Shown one piece after another: positions 13,564-20,890 of a stretch of 25,142 nt of DNA (position 1 is its first letter; each line of letters starts with the position of its first letter). The notes below the pieces were generated by a model, which was given only the letters and a program-made list of their open reading frames with translations, was not told where the DNA came from and ran no database searches. The translations under genes and the position numbers were made by a program. Source of the DNA: Actinomadura_C sp036008685 (GTDB taxonomy: Bacteria > Actinomycetota > Actinomycetes > Streptosporangiales > Streptosporangiaceae); the NCBI GenBank assembly GCA_036008685.1, contig DASYNF010000054.1, forward strand, positions 1 to 25,142, written 5' to 3'.

Positions 13564-14250
13564 TCAGATCCGGGCCGCGGACAGCAGGACGCGGGCATGT
13601 TCCAGGTCGGCGACCGTGGCGAGCACGCCCGCGAGGACCGGACGGCCCACGGCGGCGACGCCGAGGACCTGGCATCCGGCCCGGAGCGCCGCCGTGGCCC
13701 CGGCCGGAGAGTCCTCGAAGACCAGGGCGGAGGACGGTCGCGCCCCGAGCCGCCGGGCCGCCTCCCGGTAGATGTCCGGAGCCGGCTTGGGGGAGGTGAC
13801 CTCGTCGGCCGAGACGACCGCGGTCAGCGGTGCCGTCACCCCGAGCGCGCTCAGCATGGTGTCGAGGATGTCCCGCGGGGTGTTGGACGCGACTCCGACG
13901 GGGACGTGCTCGGCGAGCTCGTGGACCAGTTCCACCGCGCCCGGCAGCGGTCGCACCTCCGCGCTCAGAATGGGCGCCGCGAGGTCGAGCAGCTCGCGTT
14001 CGAGCTGGTCGAGCGGCGGGCTCCCCTCCATGAGATCGGCGAACAGGGCCACCGCGGCGCGGATGGACAGCCCGTGCGTCTGGTGGCGGAGCTCGGTGCT
14101 CCACGGCAGGTCGTGCCGCTCGCAGAGGAGGCGTTCGGCCAGGCCCCACGCCTCGTCGGTGTCCGCGAGGACGCCGTCGCAGTCGAAGATGACGATGCCG
14201 TATGGGGGCAACGCGGCCGGGGGGAGTGCGGTCATCGGGTGCTCCATCAT
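13564..14250 (-). CDS. HAD superfamily sugar-phosphate phosphatase (subfamily IA)
   Basis: 228 residues with all four HAD motifs: I, DCDGVLAD (D23 nucleophile, D25); II, GVASNT; III, the lysine in SPKPAPDIY; and IV, VFEDSPAG. A helical cap sits between motifs I and II, as in beta-phosphoglucomutase and sugar-phosphate phosphatases. It is likely a soluble phosphatase or phosphomutase for a sugar phosphate produced by the operon; the substrate cannot be read. The start ATG at 14250 overlaps the stop of the phosphotriesterase-like gene (ATGA), with GGAG 7 nt upstream, so it depends on translation through that damaged gene or on its own ribosome site. It is the last gene of the operon. Confidence 0.9.
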   Translation of the reverse strand: MMEHPMTALPPAALPPYGIVIFDCDGVLADTDEAWGLAERLLCERHDLPWSTELRHQTHGLSIRAAVALFADLMEGSPPLDQLERELLDLAAPILSAEVRPLPGAVELVHELAEHVPVGVASNTPRDILDTMLSALGVTAPLTAVVSADEVTSPKPAPDIYREAARRLGARPSSALVFEDSPAGATAALRAGCQVLGVAAVGRPVLAGVLATVADLEHARVLLSAARI

Positions 14251-14965
14251 CGGGCGCTCCAGGCCAGCAGGCGGGCGGGGTTGTCCACGAGCACGGAGCG
14301 CACGAGCTCCGGGCCTCCTTCGGCTTCGAGCCTCGGAACGAAGCGCTCGGGGAGATAGGCGAGTCCCGGCATGCCGCCGTAGGCGACGTACCGGGTGCGG
14401 CGCGCCACGTCACCGCCCAGCAGGACACGCCGCGCGCCACCGCGGGTGGTGACGCGCAGCAGGCACTCGATGAGGGCGGAGTCGGGCCAGGTGCGGCTGC
14501 GGGCCATGCCGTCGTAGCCGAGGTAGGCCCCGGCGGCGGCGAGCTCCGCGTGCAGCCCCGGGTCGGGGTTGCGGTCGATGTGGGCGAGCACGACCCGGTG
14601 GGCGGCCACGCCCCCCGCCGCGAGCAGCTCCAGGACCTCGACGGCCGCGCTGCCGTGCTCCAGATGGACCATGACCGGTGCGCCCGTCGCCCGGTGGGCG
14701 GCGGCGACCGCGTCCAGCACGTCCCGTTCGAACCCGGTGATCGACCAGTAGCCGATGCCGGCCTTGAGGACGCCCGCCCGCACCGGATCGCCGGACGGAG
14801 CACGGGCCGGAGCCGGATCCTCCGGACCGTCGCCGGCCGGCAGTCCGTCGACGAGGTCGCGGACGAAGCGTCCGGCCAGCCGGTCGGACCCGAGCCCGGT
14901 GAGCCAGTGGCCCTCAACCCCATCGTGAGATCCGCCGGGGCGGGCGTGCCGATGTCCGTGCTCAC
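14247..14965 (-). pseudogene. Phosphotriesterase-family lactonase, internally deleted
   Basis: The C-terminal part (GHWLTGLGSDRLAGRFVRDLVDGL, VRAGVLKAGIGYWSITGFERDV, VMVHLEHG, RVVLAHIDRNPD, VLLGGDVARRTRY, ending LVDNPARLLAW) is clearly the later two-thirds of a phosphotriesterase-like lactonase. It includes the bridging-lysine region (LKAG), the two metal histidines in VHLEHG and LAHIDR, and the aspartate in GGD. The first ~100-120 residues, with the N-terminal HxH metal motif, are absent. Upstream, a GTG at 14965 overlaps the aldolase stop (GTGA) and reads VSTDIGTPAPADLTMG in another frame, which looks like the original N-terminus. So the middle was deleted and the frame shifted, with the junction at about 14920-14945. 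The longest remaining frame starts at GTG 14783 (178 codons) and would lack part of the metal site. Confidence 0.75.
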
Positions 14966-15609
14966 GCGGCCCGCCACCGCCGTACGGCGTCGGCGAACCG
15001 GCGCGCCCGGTCCTCGATCTCGCTGTAGCGGCCGGCCGCCAGGTCGGCGCCCGAGCACAGCTCCCCGCCCGCCCCCACGGCGACCGCGCCGGCGCTCAGC
15101 CACGTCCCCAGGTTGGACTCGTTGACCCCCCCGGTCGGCACGAACGGGATGTCCGGGAACGGGCCACGCAGGGACTTGAGGTAACCGGGGCCGCCCAGCG
15201 ACGCCGGGAAGATTTTCACGGCGTGGGCGCCCAGGCCGGACACCCGCATGACCTCGCTCGGCGTCAGCGCGCCCAGCAGCACCGTCACGCCGGTCGCGAG
15301 CATGGCCGCGGCCAGCTCGTCGGTGGTGCCGGGGCTGACGAGGAACCGGGCCCCCGCGTCGACCGCCTCGGTCGCCTGCTCGGGAGTGGTCACGGTGCCG
15401 GCGCCGAGCACGACGCCGTCGCCGTACCGCCGGTCGATCTCGGCGATCACCGACGGCGCGTCGGGCGTGCTGTAGGTGATCTCGATTCCGGTGACGCCGC
15501 CCGCCACGAGGGCGTCCACGCCACGCAGCGCGCTGTCGGTGTCCGGCGCTCGCAGGACCGCGACGACGGCGGCCTCCGAGAGTGCCTGGAGGTCGGGGCT
15601 TCGGGTCAC
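14962..15609 (-). CDS. KDPG/KHG-type 2-keto-3-deoxy acid aldolase
   Basis: 215 residues, the normal length of the bacterial Eda family. Catalytic signatures are the arginine in AVLRA (R20), the general acid/base E43 in GIEITYSTP, the phosphate/substrate loops GAGTVTTPEQ and SPGTTDE, and the Schiff-base lysine K132 in HAVKIFPAS, followed by PTGGVNESN. The enzyme cleaves 2-keto-3-deoxy sugar acids, phosphorylated or not, to pyruvate and an aldehyde. The start GTG at 15609 overlaps the dehydrogenase remnant's stop (GTGA), with AGGAGG 5 nt upstream, so it keeps a strong ribosome site. The next gene starts by the same GTGA overlap. It appears fully intact inside an otherwise damaged operon. Confidence 0.92.
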   Translation of the reverse strand: MTRSPDLQALSEAAVVAVLRAPDTDSALRGVDALVAGGVTGIEITYSTPDAPSVIAEIDRRYGDGVVLGAGTVTTPEQATEAVDAGARFLVSPGTTDELAAAMLATGVTVLLGALTPSEVMRVSGLGAHAVKIFPASLGGPGYLKSLRGPFPDIPFVPTGGVNESNLGTWLSAGAVAVGAGGELCSGADLAAGRYSEIEDRARRFADAVRRWRAA

Positions 15610-15764
15610 TGTTCCTCCTGGGGGCGAACGGGGTGAGCGGGGTCGGAGCCGGACAGCACCGCGATGACATCGGCGGTCGCCGCCGACCCCATCCGGTCGA
15701 CGGCCTCGACGGTCTGGGCGCCGATGTGCGGGCTGATCACGACCAGGTGCGCGAGGTCGGGAAG
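15606..15764 (-). pseudogene. D-2-hydroxyacid dehydrogenase, C-terminal remnant
   Basis: Read on the minus strand, 52 codons before the aldolase give LPDLAHLVVISPHIGAQTVE, then AVDRMGSAATADVIAVLSG, ending HPVRPQEEQ and a stop. SPHIGAQT carries the catalytic histidine of D-isomer 2-hydroxyacid dehydrogenases (phosphoglycerate-dehydrogenase-like), and the following helix and short tail are the normal C-terminus. There is no start codon and no Rossmann domain; about 260 residues are missing. The fragment begins exactly where the isomerase gene stops resembling its family, so one deletion removed the end of one gene and the start of the next. Confidence 0.75.
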
Positions 15765-16111
15765 AGCAGCGGGCCGCCGACCCCGGTGAGGCCGAGGTAG
15801 ATCTCGCCCTGCGGGTCGGGGTGCTGGTGTCCCTTGGTCATGTAGAACTCGCCGCCGCAGTCCCCCGGCTGGATCGTCGTGATCGACTGGGGGAGTTCGC
15901 GCCCGATCTCGGGGACCGGGGAGGAATGGACCGTGTAGACGACGGGGTCATCGCCGTCGGCCGCCCGCTTCCACCCGGCGGAGTCGGTGAACAGGCCCTC
16001 GAGGTCGGACATGCGCCGGGTGAGCACGGGGCCCGCCGGTTCGATGGCGGCCGTGGCGGGGTCGAACGAGATCCGCATGGGGCTGATCGGCGGAGCGGCG
16101 AAGACGGACAC
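15737..16111 (-). pseudogene. Cupin-type phosphoglucose isomerase, C-terminally truncated
   Basis: An open frame of 124 codons starting at GTG 16111 (GGAGG 7 nt upstream). Residues about 12-118 (RISFDPATAAIEPAGPVLTR, MSDLEGLFTD, YTVHSSPVPE, ITTIQPG, FYMTKGHQHPDPQGEIYLGLTG) match the archaeal-type, metal-dependent glucose-6-phosphate isomerase. The metal ligands in GHQH and the glutamate in GEIY are visible. After GGPLLF the frame reads a few foreign residues and stops. The second half of the cupin, with the last metal histidine (about 60 or more residues), is missing. It may still be translated, but the active site is incomplete. It is the first gene of the operon, directly behind a well-formed promoter. 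Confidence 0.7.
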
Positions 16112-16150
16112 GGATGAGCCTCCAGCGGCACGGAAGGGGGAACGCGGTCG

Positions 16151-16179
16151 ACTGTAGTCCTGTACGTACAGGATGGCAA
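16151..16179 (-). promoter_or_regulatory. Sigma-70-type promoter of the aldolase operon
   Basis: On the minus strand TTGCCA (16179-16174) and TACAGT (16156-16151) are separated by exactly 17 bp, about 40 nt before the GTG at 16111. The hexamers fit the housekeeping consensus reasonably (TTGACA/TATAAT). The whole spacer is filled by the 16-bp palindrome described separately, so a bound repressor would block RNA polymerase directly. Confidence 0.65.
16158..16173. promoter_or_regulatory. Perfect 16-bp palindromic operator
   Basis: TCCTGTACGTACAGGA is a perfect inverted repeat lying between the -35 and -10 boxes of the promoter at 16151-16179. Short palindromes of this form with a GTAC centre suit dimeric GntR regulators. 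The nearby HutC-type GntR gene has a 14/16 match upstream of itself. A DeoR protein is encoded immediately upstream (16237-17001) and cannot be excluded as the binder. Confidence 0.65.
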
Positions 16180-16236
16180 GAAGTCTCCATGTGGCCACCA
16201 GACGCGAGAGAGGCCCGGCCGGCCTGCGGGGAGCCG

Positions 16237-17001
16237 CTAGTCCGGAGCGATGACGATCTCGCCGGACAGGGCTGCCAGGTCGGCTTCGCCGGCACCCGCG
16301 TCCGTGATGACGCAGTGGTCGCGGTCCAGCGGCGTCCAGTAGGCGAACGGCGCCGTGCCCAGCTTGGCCGAGTCGGCGAGGACGTAGGCGTGCCGGCCGC
16401 GATGCAGCATCGTGTGCTTGAGGTGCGCCTGTTCCGGCGAGGGGGTGCACAACCCGTTCGCCGTCAGGCCGTCGGCGCCGAGGAAGACCCGGTCCGGACC
16501 GATCCAGCGTAGCTGCTCCTGCGCGAACGGCCCGGCGATCCCTTCGCTCGGATGACGGACCCGCCCGCCCAGGACGACGAGTTCGATCCCCGGTCTCTCG
16601 GCGAGCGTGAGGAGCGCGTTGAGGCCGGCCACCACCACGGTCAGATCGGTACGGTCACGCAGGTGCCACGCGAGCCGTCCGGTGGTCGTGCCCGCGTCCA
16701 GCAGCACCGTCTCGCCCGCCTGGACCAGCTCGGCCGCCGTCCGGGCGATGGCGTCCTTTTCGGCCCGGCGCCCGCGTTCCTTGTCCCGCAGCGGCAGCTC
16801 GCCCCGCGGCGAGGACCCCACCGCGCCGCCATAGGTCCGGGTGACCTGGCCGAGCCGCTGGAGCTCGGCCAGGTCCCTGCGGATTGTGGACGGCGAGATG
16901 CCGAACCGCTCCGCGAGGTCGTGGATGTTGCCGTTGCCGTCGGCGATCTCATGAGCCAGCAGGGCCCTGCGCTCGGCCGTGCGCGCCCGGGGTCTGCGCA
17001 T
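16237..17001 (-). CDS. DeoR family transcriptional regulator
   Basis: 254 residues. The N-terminal helix-turn-helix spans about residues 26-51 (IHDLAERFGISPSTIRRDLAEL), followed by the family-typical VTRTYGGAV. A sugar-phosphate-sensing DeoRC domain follows, with LDAGTTTGRLAWHL, VVVAGLNALLTL, VLGGRVR and FLGADGLTANGLCTPS, then a C-terminal ADSAKLG motif. DeoR proteins usually repress sugar catabolism and are released by a phosphorylated intermediate. The ATG at 17001 has GGAGG 6 nt upstream and follows the transporter stop by 1 bp. It is thus the last gene of the kinase-PdxA-transporter operon and is probably its own regulator. Confidence 0.93.
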   Translation of the reverse strand: MRRPRARTAERRALLAHEIADGNGNIHDLAERFGISPSTIRRDLAELQRLGQVTRTYGGAVGSSPRGELPLRDKERGRRAEKDAIARTAAELVQAGETVLLDAGTTTGRLAWHLRDRTDLTVVVAGLNALLTLAERPGIELVVLGGRVRHPSEGIAGPFAQEQLRWIGPDRVFLGADGLTANGLCTPSPEQAHLKHTMLHRGRHAYVLADSAKLGTAPFAYWTPLDRDHCVITDAGAGEADLAALSGEIVIAPD

Positions 17002-17002
17002 C

Positions 17003-18292
17003 TCACGCCTCCATGGTGACCGGTTCCGCGCCGGCCCGATCCGCGGGCTTCAGCAGAAGCGCGGTGATCAAAGAGGACACCAGGAGGAAGCCCGCGAGGA
17101 CGATGAAGCCGGCCGAGCTGGAGCCGGTGCGGTCGTCCAGCCAGCCGACGAGATAGGGCCCGGTGAAGCCGCCCAGGTTGCCGATCGCGTTGATGAGGCC
17201 CATGGCGACCGCGATGACCTCGAACCGCAGGATCTGCGCCGGCATCGCCCAGAACGGGCCGTACGGCGCGAACACCGCGGCGGCGACCAGGCAGAGCAGG
17301 GCCATCTGGACCACGCCGTTGTGCACGACGGTCCCGCCCAGCAGCCCGGCAGCCGCGATCACGGGCGGCACCGCCACGGCCGCCCGCCGGTTGCCCGTAC
17401 GGTCGGAGCGCGCGGCGTTGAGCAGCATCGCCACGAGCGCGAAGAGGAAGGGGATCGCGCTCAGCAGGCCGACCACCGTGGCCGAGCCGTCGTGTGTGAT
17501 CCTCTTGACGACGCTCGGCAGCCAGAGGCTGAATCCGTAGAAGCCGGTGATCCAGAAGAAGTAGACCGCCACGAGCAACCGCACCTGCCGGTTGCGGAGT
17601 GTCTCGCCGTAGGACGCCTGCCCGGTCGCCGGCATCGCGGCCTGGTCCTCGCGCAGCGCGTTCTCCACGTAGTCCCGCTCCGCCGCAGACAGCCAGCGGG
17701 CCTTCGACGGCCGGTCGGCGACCGCGAAGAACCAGACGGCTGCCCAGACGAGCGGGGGCAGCCCCTGGAGGACGAAGACGCTCCGCCAGGACATGTTGTC
17801 GAGCATCCAGCCGGAGATCGGGGCCATGAGCATTGACGACATCGGCAGGCAGGCCATCCACAGCGCGTTGGCGCGGGCGCGCTCCCGCAGAGGGAACCAC
17901 GAGGCCAGCAGGATCAGCACGGCGGGCCACACCCCGCCCTCGAAGACCCCGAGCACGAAGCGGGCGAGATAGAGCTCCCCCTCGGTGCGTACGAGCCCGC
18001 AGGCCGTGGCCGCCAGGCCCCACAGGACCATGAGGATCAGCACGGTGTTCCGGGCGCTCCACCGCGCGGCGAGGATCGCCGCCGGGATCTGCAGCAGTAC
18101 GTAGCCGATGAAGAAGATGCCGGTGGCGAGGCCTTTGGCGCTGCCGGAGAGCGGGAGGTCCTCGCCGATGTACGGGAGGATGATCGCCACGTTGCCGCGA
18201 TCGACGAAGGCGAGCATGTACATGATCACGGCGACCGGGATGACGAAGGTCCAGCGCCGTGCGGGCACGGTCGGGTTCACCGATGAGTTCAC
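17003..18292 (-). CDS. MFS transporter, anion:cation symporter (ACS) family
   Basis: 429 residues, 12 predicted helices. ACS-family marks are MYMLAFVDRGNVAIILPYI in helix 1, GYVLLQIPAAILAARWSARN, and RFVLGVFEGGVWPAVLILLASWFP in helix 4, with a long central loop carrying WLSAAERDYVENAL. This branch carries sugar acids such as galactonate, glucarate and tartrate by proton symport. It lies 22 bp after the PdxA-like gene and 1 bp before deoR, so it is the likely importer for the four-carbon acid used by this operon. The start is GTG at 18292 (AGAGG 11 nt upstream). A second in-frame GTG 12 bp later sits in an exact local duplication of ATCGGTGAAC, so either may be used. Confidence 0.92.
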   Translation of the reverse strand: MNSSVNPTVPARRWTFVIPVAVIMYMLAFVDRGNVAIILPYIGEDLPLSGSAKGLATGIFFIGYVLLQIPAAILAARWSARNTVLILMVLWGLAATACGLVRTEGELYLARFVLGVFEGGVWPAVLILLASWFPLRERARANALWMACLPMSSMLMAPISGWMLDNMSWRSVFVLQGLPPLVWAAVWFFAVADRPSKARWLSAAERDYVENALREDQAAMPATGQASYGETLRNRQVRLLVAVYFFWITGFYGFSLWLPSVVKRITHDGSATVVGLLSAIPFLFALVAMLLNAARSDRTGNRRAAVAVPPVIAAAGLLGGTVVHNGVVQMALLCLVAAAVFAPYGPFWAMPAQILRFEVIAVAMGLINAIGNLGGFTGPYLVGWLDDRTGSSSAGFIVLAGFLLVSSLITALLLKPADRAGAEPVTMEA

Positions 18293-18314
18293 CGATGGCC
18301 TGCCTCTCGGGGAT

Positions 18315-19361
18315 TCAGCGCGCGGAGCCGTACTCCGTGTGGATGCGGTCGATGCTCGGGGCGAAATCGACCGCGGCCCGGAAGGCCGAGGCCATGGTCC
18401 TGGGGGAGGCCGTGCCGGTGCCGGCGATGTCGAACGCCGTACCGTGGTCGACGGAGGTCCGCAGGATGGGCAGGCCGACCGTCACGGACACGGTGCCGTC
18501 GAAGTCGTAGGTCTTGGCCGGAATGTGCCCCTGGTCGTGGAAGTGCGACAACACCCCGTCGTACCGCCCCTGCAGGCCCTGGTGGAACACCGAGTCGGCC
18601 GGGATGGGACCGGTGACGTCGAGCCCCGCGGCCCGCGCGGCCTCGACGGCAGGGGCGATCACGGCGATCTCCTCGTCGCCGAAGTTGCCGCCCTCGCCGC
18701 CGTGGGGGTTGATGGCCGCGACGGCGAGCCGTGGCGGGCGGGTGCCGGAGTCCTGAGTTCCCGAGGATCCGCCGAAGACGCGAAGCGCCGTGTAGGCCTC
18801 GTGGATGGCGTGCTCGACGTTGCCCTGGGTGATCTGGTCGAGGGCGCGACGGAGCGACATGTGCCGGGTGGTGAAGAAGATCTTGAGTTTCCGGACGACG
18901 AACATCGTGTTGTGCCGCTCCGAGCCGGTCAGCCTGCCCAGCATCTCGGTGTGCCCGAGATGCTCCGAGCCGGCCGCCCAGATCGCCTCTTTGTTGATGG
19001 GCGCGGTGACGACGGCGTCGGCCTTGCGCTCCATCGCCAGCCGCGCCGCGGCCTCTATGGCGGCGATGGCCGAACGTCCCGCGGTGGCGTCGACCTTCCC
19101 CCAGGCCAGGTCTTCGCCCGCGATGCCGAGGTCGAGGATGTCGATGACGCCCGCTTCGAAACGGGCCTCGTCCGGGCCCTGGACGGCGTTGACCTCGATG
19201 TCGAGACCGCACACGGCGGCGGCCCTGCGTAGGACGGCGGCGTCGCCCACGGCCAGCCCGCGCGCCATCGAGGAGCTGTGCGGATCGGCCAGCGTGCGAG
19301 CCACGATCTCGGGGCCGATCCCGGCCGGATCTCCGAGTGTGACGGCGAGCAGCGGTCTCAT
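18315..19361 (-). CDS. pdxA2: PdxA2-like 4-phospho-threonate (D-threonate-4-phosphate) dehydrogenase
   Basis: 348 residues. PdxA family motifs are LLAVTLGDPAGIGPEIVART at the start, ADAVVTAPINKEAI, GHTEMLGRLTG, the metal-binding histidines in VEHAIHEA/TTRHMSL, AAINPHGGEGGNFGDEE, and SHFHDQGHIPAKT near the end. True PdxA makes pyridoxal phosphate. When paired with a DUF1537 kinase, as here, the PdxA2 group oxidatively decarboxylates D-threonate-4-phosphate (or a related isomer) to DHAP and CO2. The ATG at 19361 overlaps the kinase stop (ATGA), with AAGGGA 6 nt upstream, so the two are translationally coupled. Operon context is the basis for the PdxA2 over PdxA call. Confidence 0.9.
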   Translation of the reverse strand: MRPLLAVTLGDPAGIGPEIVARTLADPHSSSMARGLAVGDAAVLRRAAAVCGLDIEVNAVQGPDEARFEAGVIDILDLGIAGEDLAWGKVDATAGRSAIAAIEAAARLAMERKADAVVTAPINKEAIWAAGSEHLGHTEMLGRLTGSERHNTMFVVRKLKIFFTTRHMSLRRALDQITQGNVEHAIHEAYTALRVFGGSSGTQDSGTRPPRLAVAAINPHGGEGGNFGDEEIAVIAPAVEAARAAGLDVTGPIPADSVFHQGLQGRYDGVLSHFHDQGHIPAKTYDFDGTVSVTVGLPILRTSVDHGTAFDIAGTGTASPRTMASAFRAAVDFAPSIDRIHTEYGSAR

Positions 19362-20569
19362 GTCGTCCCTTCTCTGACGTTGACCATGCGGAGGTGTTCG
19401 ACGCAGTCGATCGCGGCGTCGCGGTCACCGATGAGCCCCCCTTTGGCGGCGAACGGGAGCCCATCGCAGGGACCCCCGACCAGGCGTCCCGCGACGGCGA
19501 GCGCCTGCACCTCGGTCTGGACGTCGAAGCCCTCGGCGCCCAGCGCCTCGACCACCGCCGCCGAGACGTCTCCACCGGTGGCGTAGACGCCGCCGACCCG
19601 ATGTGAGCCGAGGACCCGCCGGGTCACTTCACCGAGGACCCGGGGGATCTCGGCGGCGAGCGTGGCGTCGAGGGTCCCGCCGGACATCCGGAGCCCGGCG
19701 ATGGGGGTGTCCTGGAGCAGTGTGGTGACCCTTCGGTGCAGCACCGTCGGATCGAGGTCGGCCGTCGTGACGTCCACATAGCGGGCGCCGAGGACCCGTT
19801 CGGTGTGCGCGAGTTGCTCCGCGGTCCGGGCGGTGATGCTGCCGGCGACGATCAGGACCGGGTCGGGTGACCGGCCGATGCCCTGGGCACCGGCCAGGGC
19901 CGCCCCGAACGGTCCGGAGTCGACCGACAGCCAGACCCCGGCGGCGGCCGCCCGGGCGAGCGCGTTGATGTGCGCCGTCGTGATGGCGTCACAGACGAGG
20001 ATGTCGGCATCGGTGTCCAGGGCCACCGCCAGCGCGTCGGCTCCGGCCTCCACCATGTCGAGGGGGACCTCGGCCGTCCGCAGGCGGGTCTGCGCGCTCA
20101 GCAGTGTCGTCACCCGCGAGACCCGCACCGGGCTGAACGGGTCCGTCGCGGCGTCCGTCTCGGCCACCGGGACGCCGTCCACCAGGTGGATCCCGCCCAC
20201 GGTCGTACGGCCGGCCGCGGGGAACGCGGGGACCAGCAGTGCCCTCGCGGCGGGGTCCCGGCGGCGCAGGACGACGAGAGCCGCTTCGAGTTCGGCGCCG
20301 ATGTTGCCGCGCAGCGTGGTGTCGACCCGCTTGACGATGAGCCGGGCCTCCGGAACGGTGCCGATCGCCCGGGTCACCGCTCTGCGCGCCACCTCGGGGG
20401 AGAGTTGCCGGGTGCGTGTGTTGACCACGACGACGTCGGCGCTCGCCGCCTGCCGGGCGGCGTGCACGAGGTCTCCGACCGTCACCGTACGGAGCCCGCG
20501 CCGGGCGAACAGCGCTCCGGTGGCGTTGCTCCCGGTGAGGTCATCGGCGACGACGAGGACTTCGGCCAC
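19358..20569 (-). CDS. Four-carbon acid sugar kinase (DUF1537 family)
   Basis: 403 residues. The N-terminal substrate domain opens VLVVADDLTGSNATGALFARRG, the DDxTG motif of the family, and continues with KRVDTTLRGNIGAEL. The middle has LLVPAFPAAGRTT, and the C-terminal nucleotide-binding domain has DSGPFGAAL, VLIVAGSITARTAEQL, and TGGDVSAAVVEALG followed by LPFAAKGGLIGD (KxG near the end). Members (DtnK, OtnK) phosphorylate D-threonate, D-erythronate or 3-oxo-tetronate. The overlapping PdxA2-like gene favours a DtnK-type D-threonate kinase. The GTG at 20569 was chosen for AGGAAG 7 nt upstream; the longer frame to 20659 has no support. It is the first gene of a four-gene operon. The ribosome site can pair with CCTCTA 25 nt upstream in the leader. 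Confidence 0.92.
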   Translation of the reverse strand: MAEVLVVADDLTGSNATGALFARRGLRTVTVGDLVHAARQAASADVVVVNTRTRQLSPEVARRAVTRAIGTVPEARLIVKRVDTTLRGNIGAELEAALVVLRRRDPAARALLVPAFPAAGRTTVGGIHLVDGVPVAETDAATDPFSPVRVSRVTTLLSAQTRLRTAEVPLDMVEAGADALAVALDTDADILVCDAITTAHINALARAAAAGVWLSVDSGPFGAALAGAQGIGRSPDPVLIVAGSITARTAEQLAHTERVLGARYVDVTTADLDPTVLHRRVTTLLQDTPIAGLRMSGGTLDATLAAEIPRVLGEVTRRVLGSHRVGGVYATGGDVSAAVVEALGAEGFDVQTEVQALAVAGRLVGGPCDGLPFAAKGGLIGDRDAAIDCVEHLRMVNVREGTT

Positions 20570-20890
20570 GGGGACACTTCCTCTAACTGCTCGGTCCGTG
20601 CATGTAGAGGTGCGCGATTTGGGCAGCTTGCTTCTGGAGAGAGTGCGCTTCGGCGGCATCGCCTGTCAAGAGTGATCTTTGCTGGCCCTGGTGCGCGAAC
20701 GATGCGACCGGCGAGATCCCGGGTGGAAGCCGCCGCGACCTCACCTGCCGCATCCAATCCCAGGTTCGCCGCTGCGGTTCGGGGCACTATGGACGGCAAC
20801 GCCCGGCCATCGCGCCCCCTGCGATCCAGGTGTCCGGAAGCGACAGGCCGGCGCGCCTCGCGTGATCGGCCGGAAAGGACAGTGCGCCGG
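20570..20890. other. Divergent intergenic region between kinase operon and alcohol dehydrogenase
   Basis: 321 bp, no gene seen. On the minus strand there is a TTGACA hexamer (20665-20670) but no good -10 box 17-18 bp away. Close to the kinase, CCTCTA and TAGAGG (20580-20585 and 20605-20610) can pair in the leader and cover the ribosome site. On the plus strand GGAAAGG lies shortly before the dehydrogenase start. No copy of the 16-bp palindrome of the aldolase operon was found here. Confidence 0.45.

Noticed and set aside
19970..20890. N-terminal extension of the alcohol dehydrogenase frame by about 300 codons.
   Set aside because: Antisense to the DUF1537 kinase; the dehydrogenase begins normally at MKAVQL with a ribosome site just upstream.
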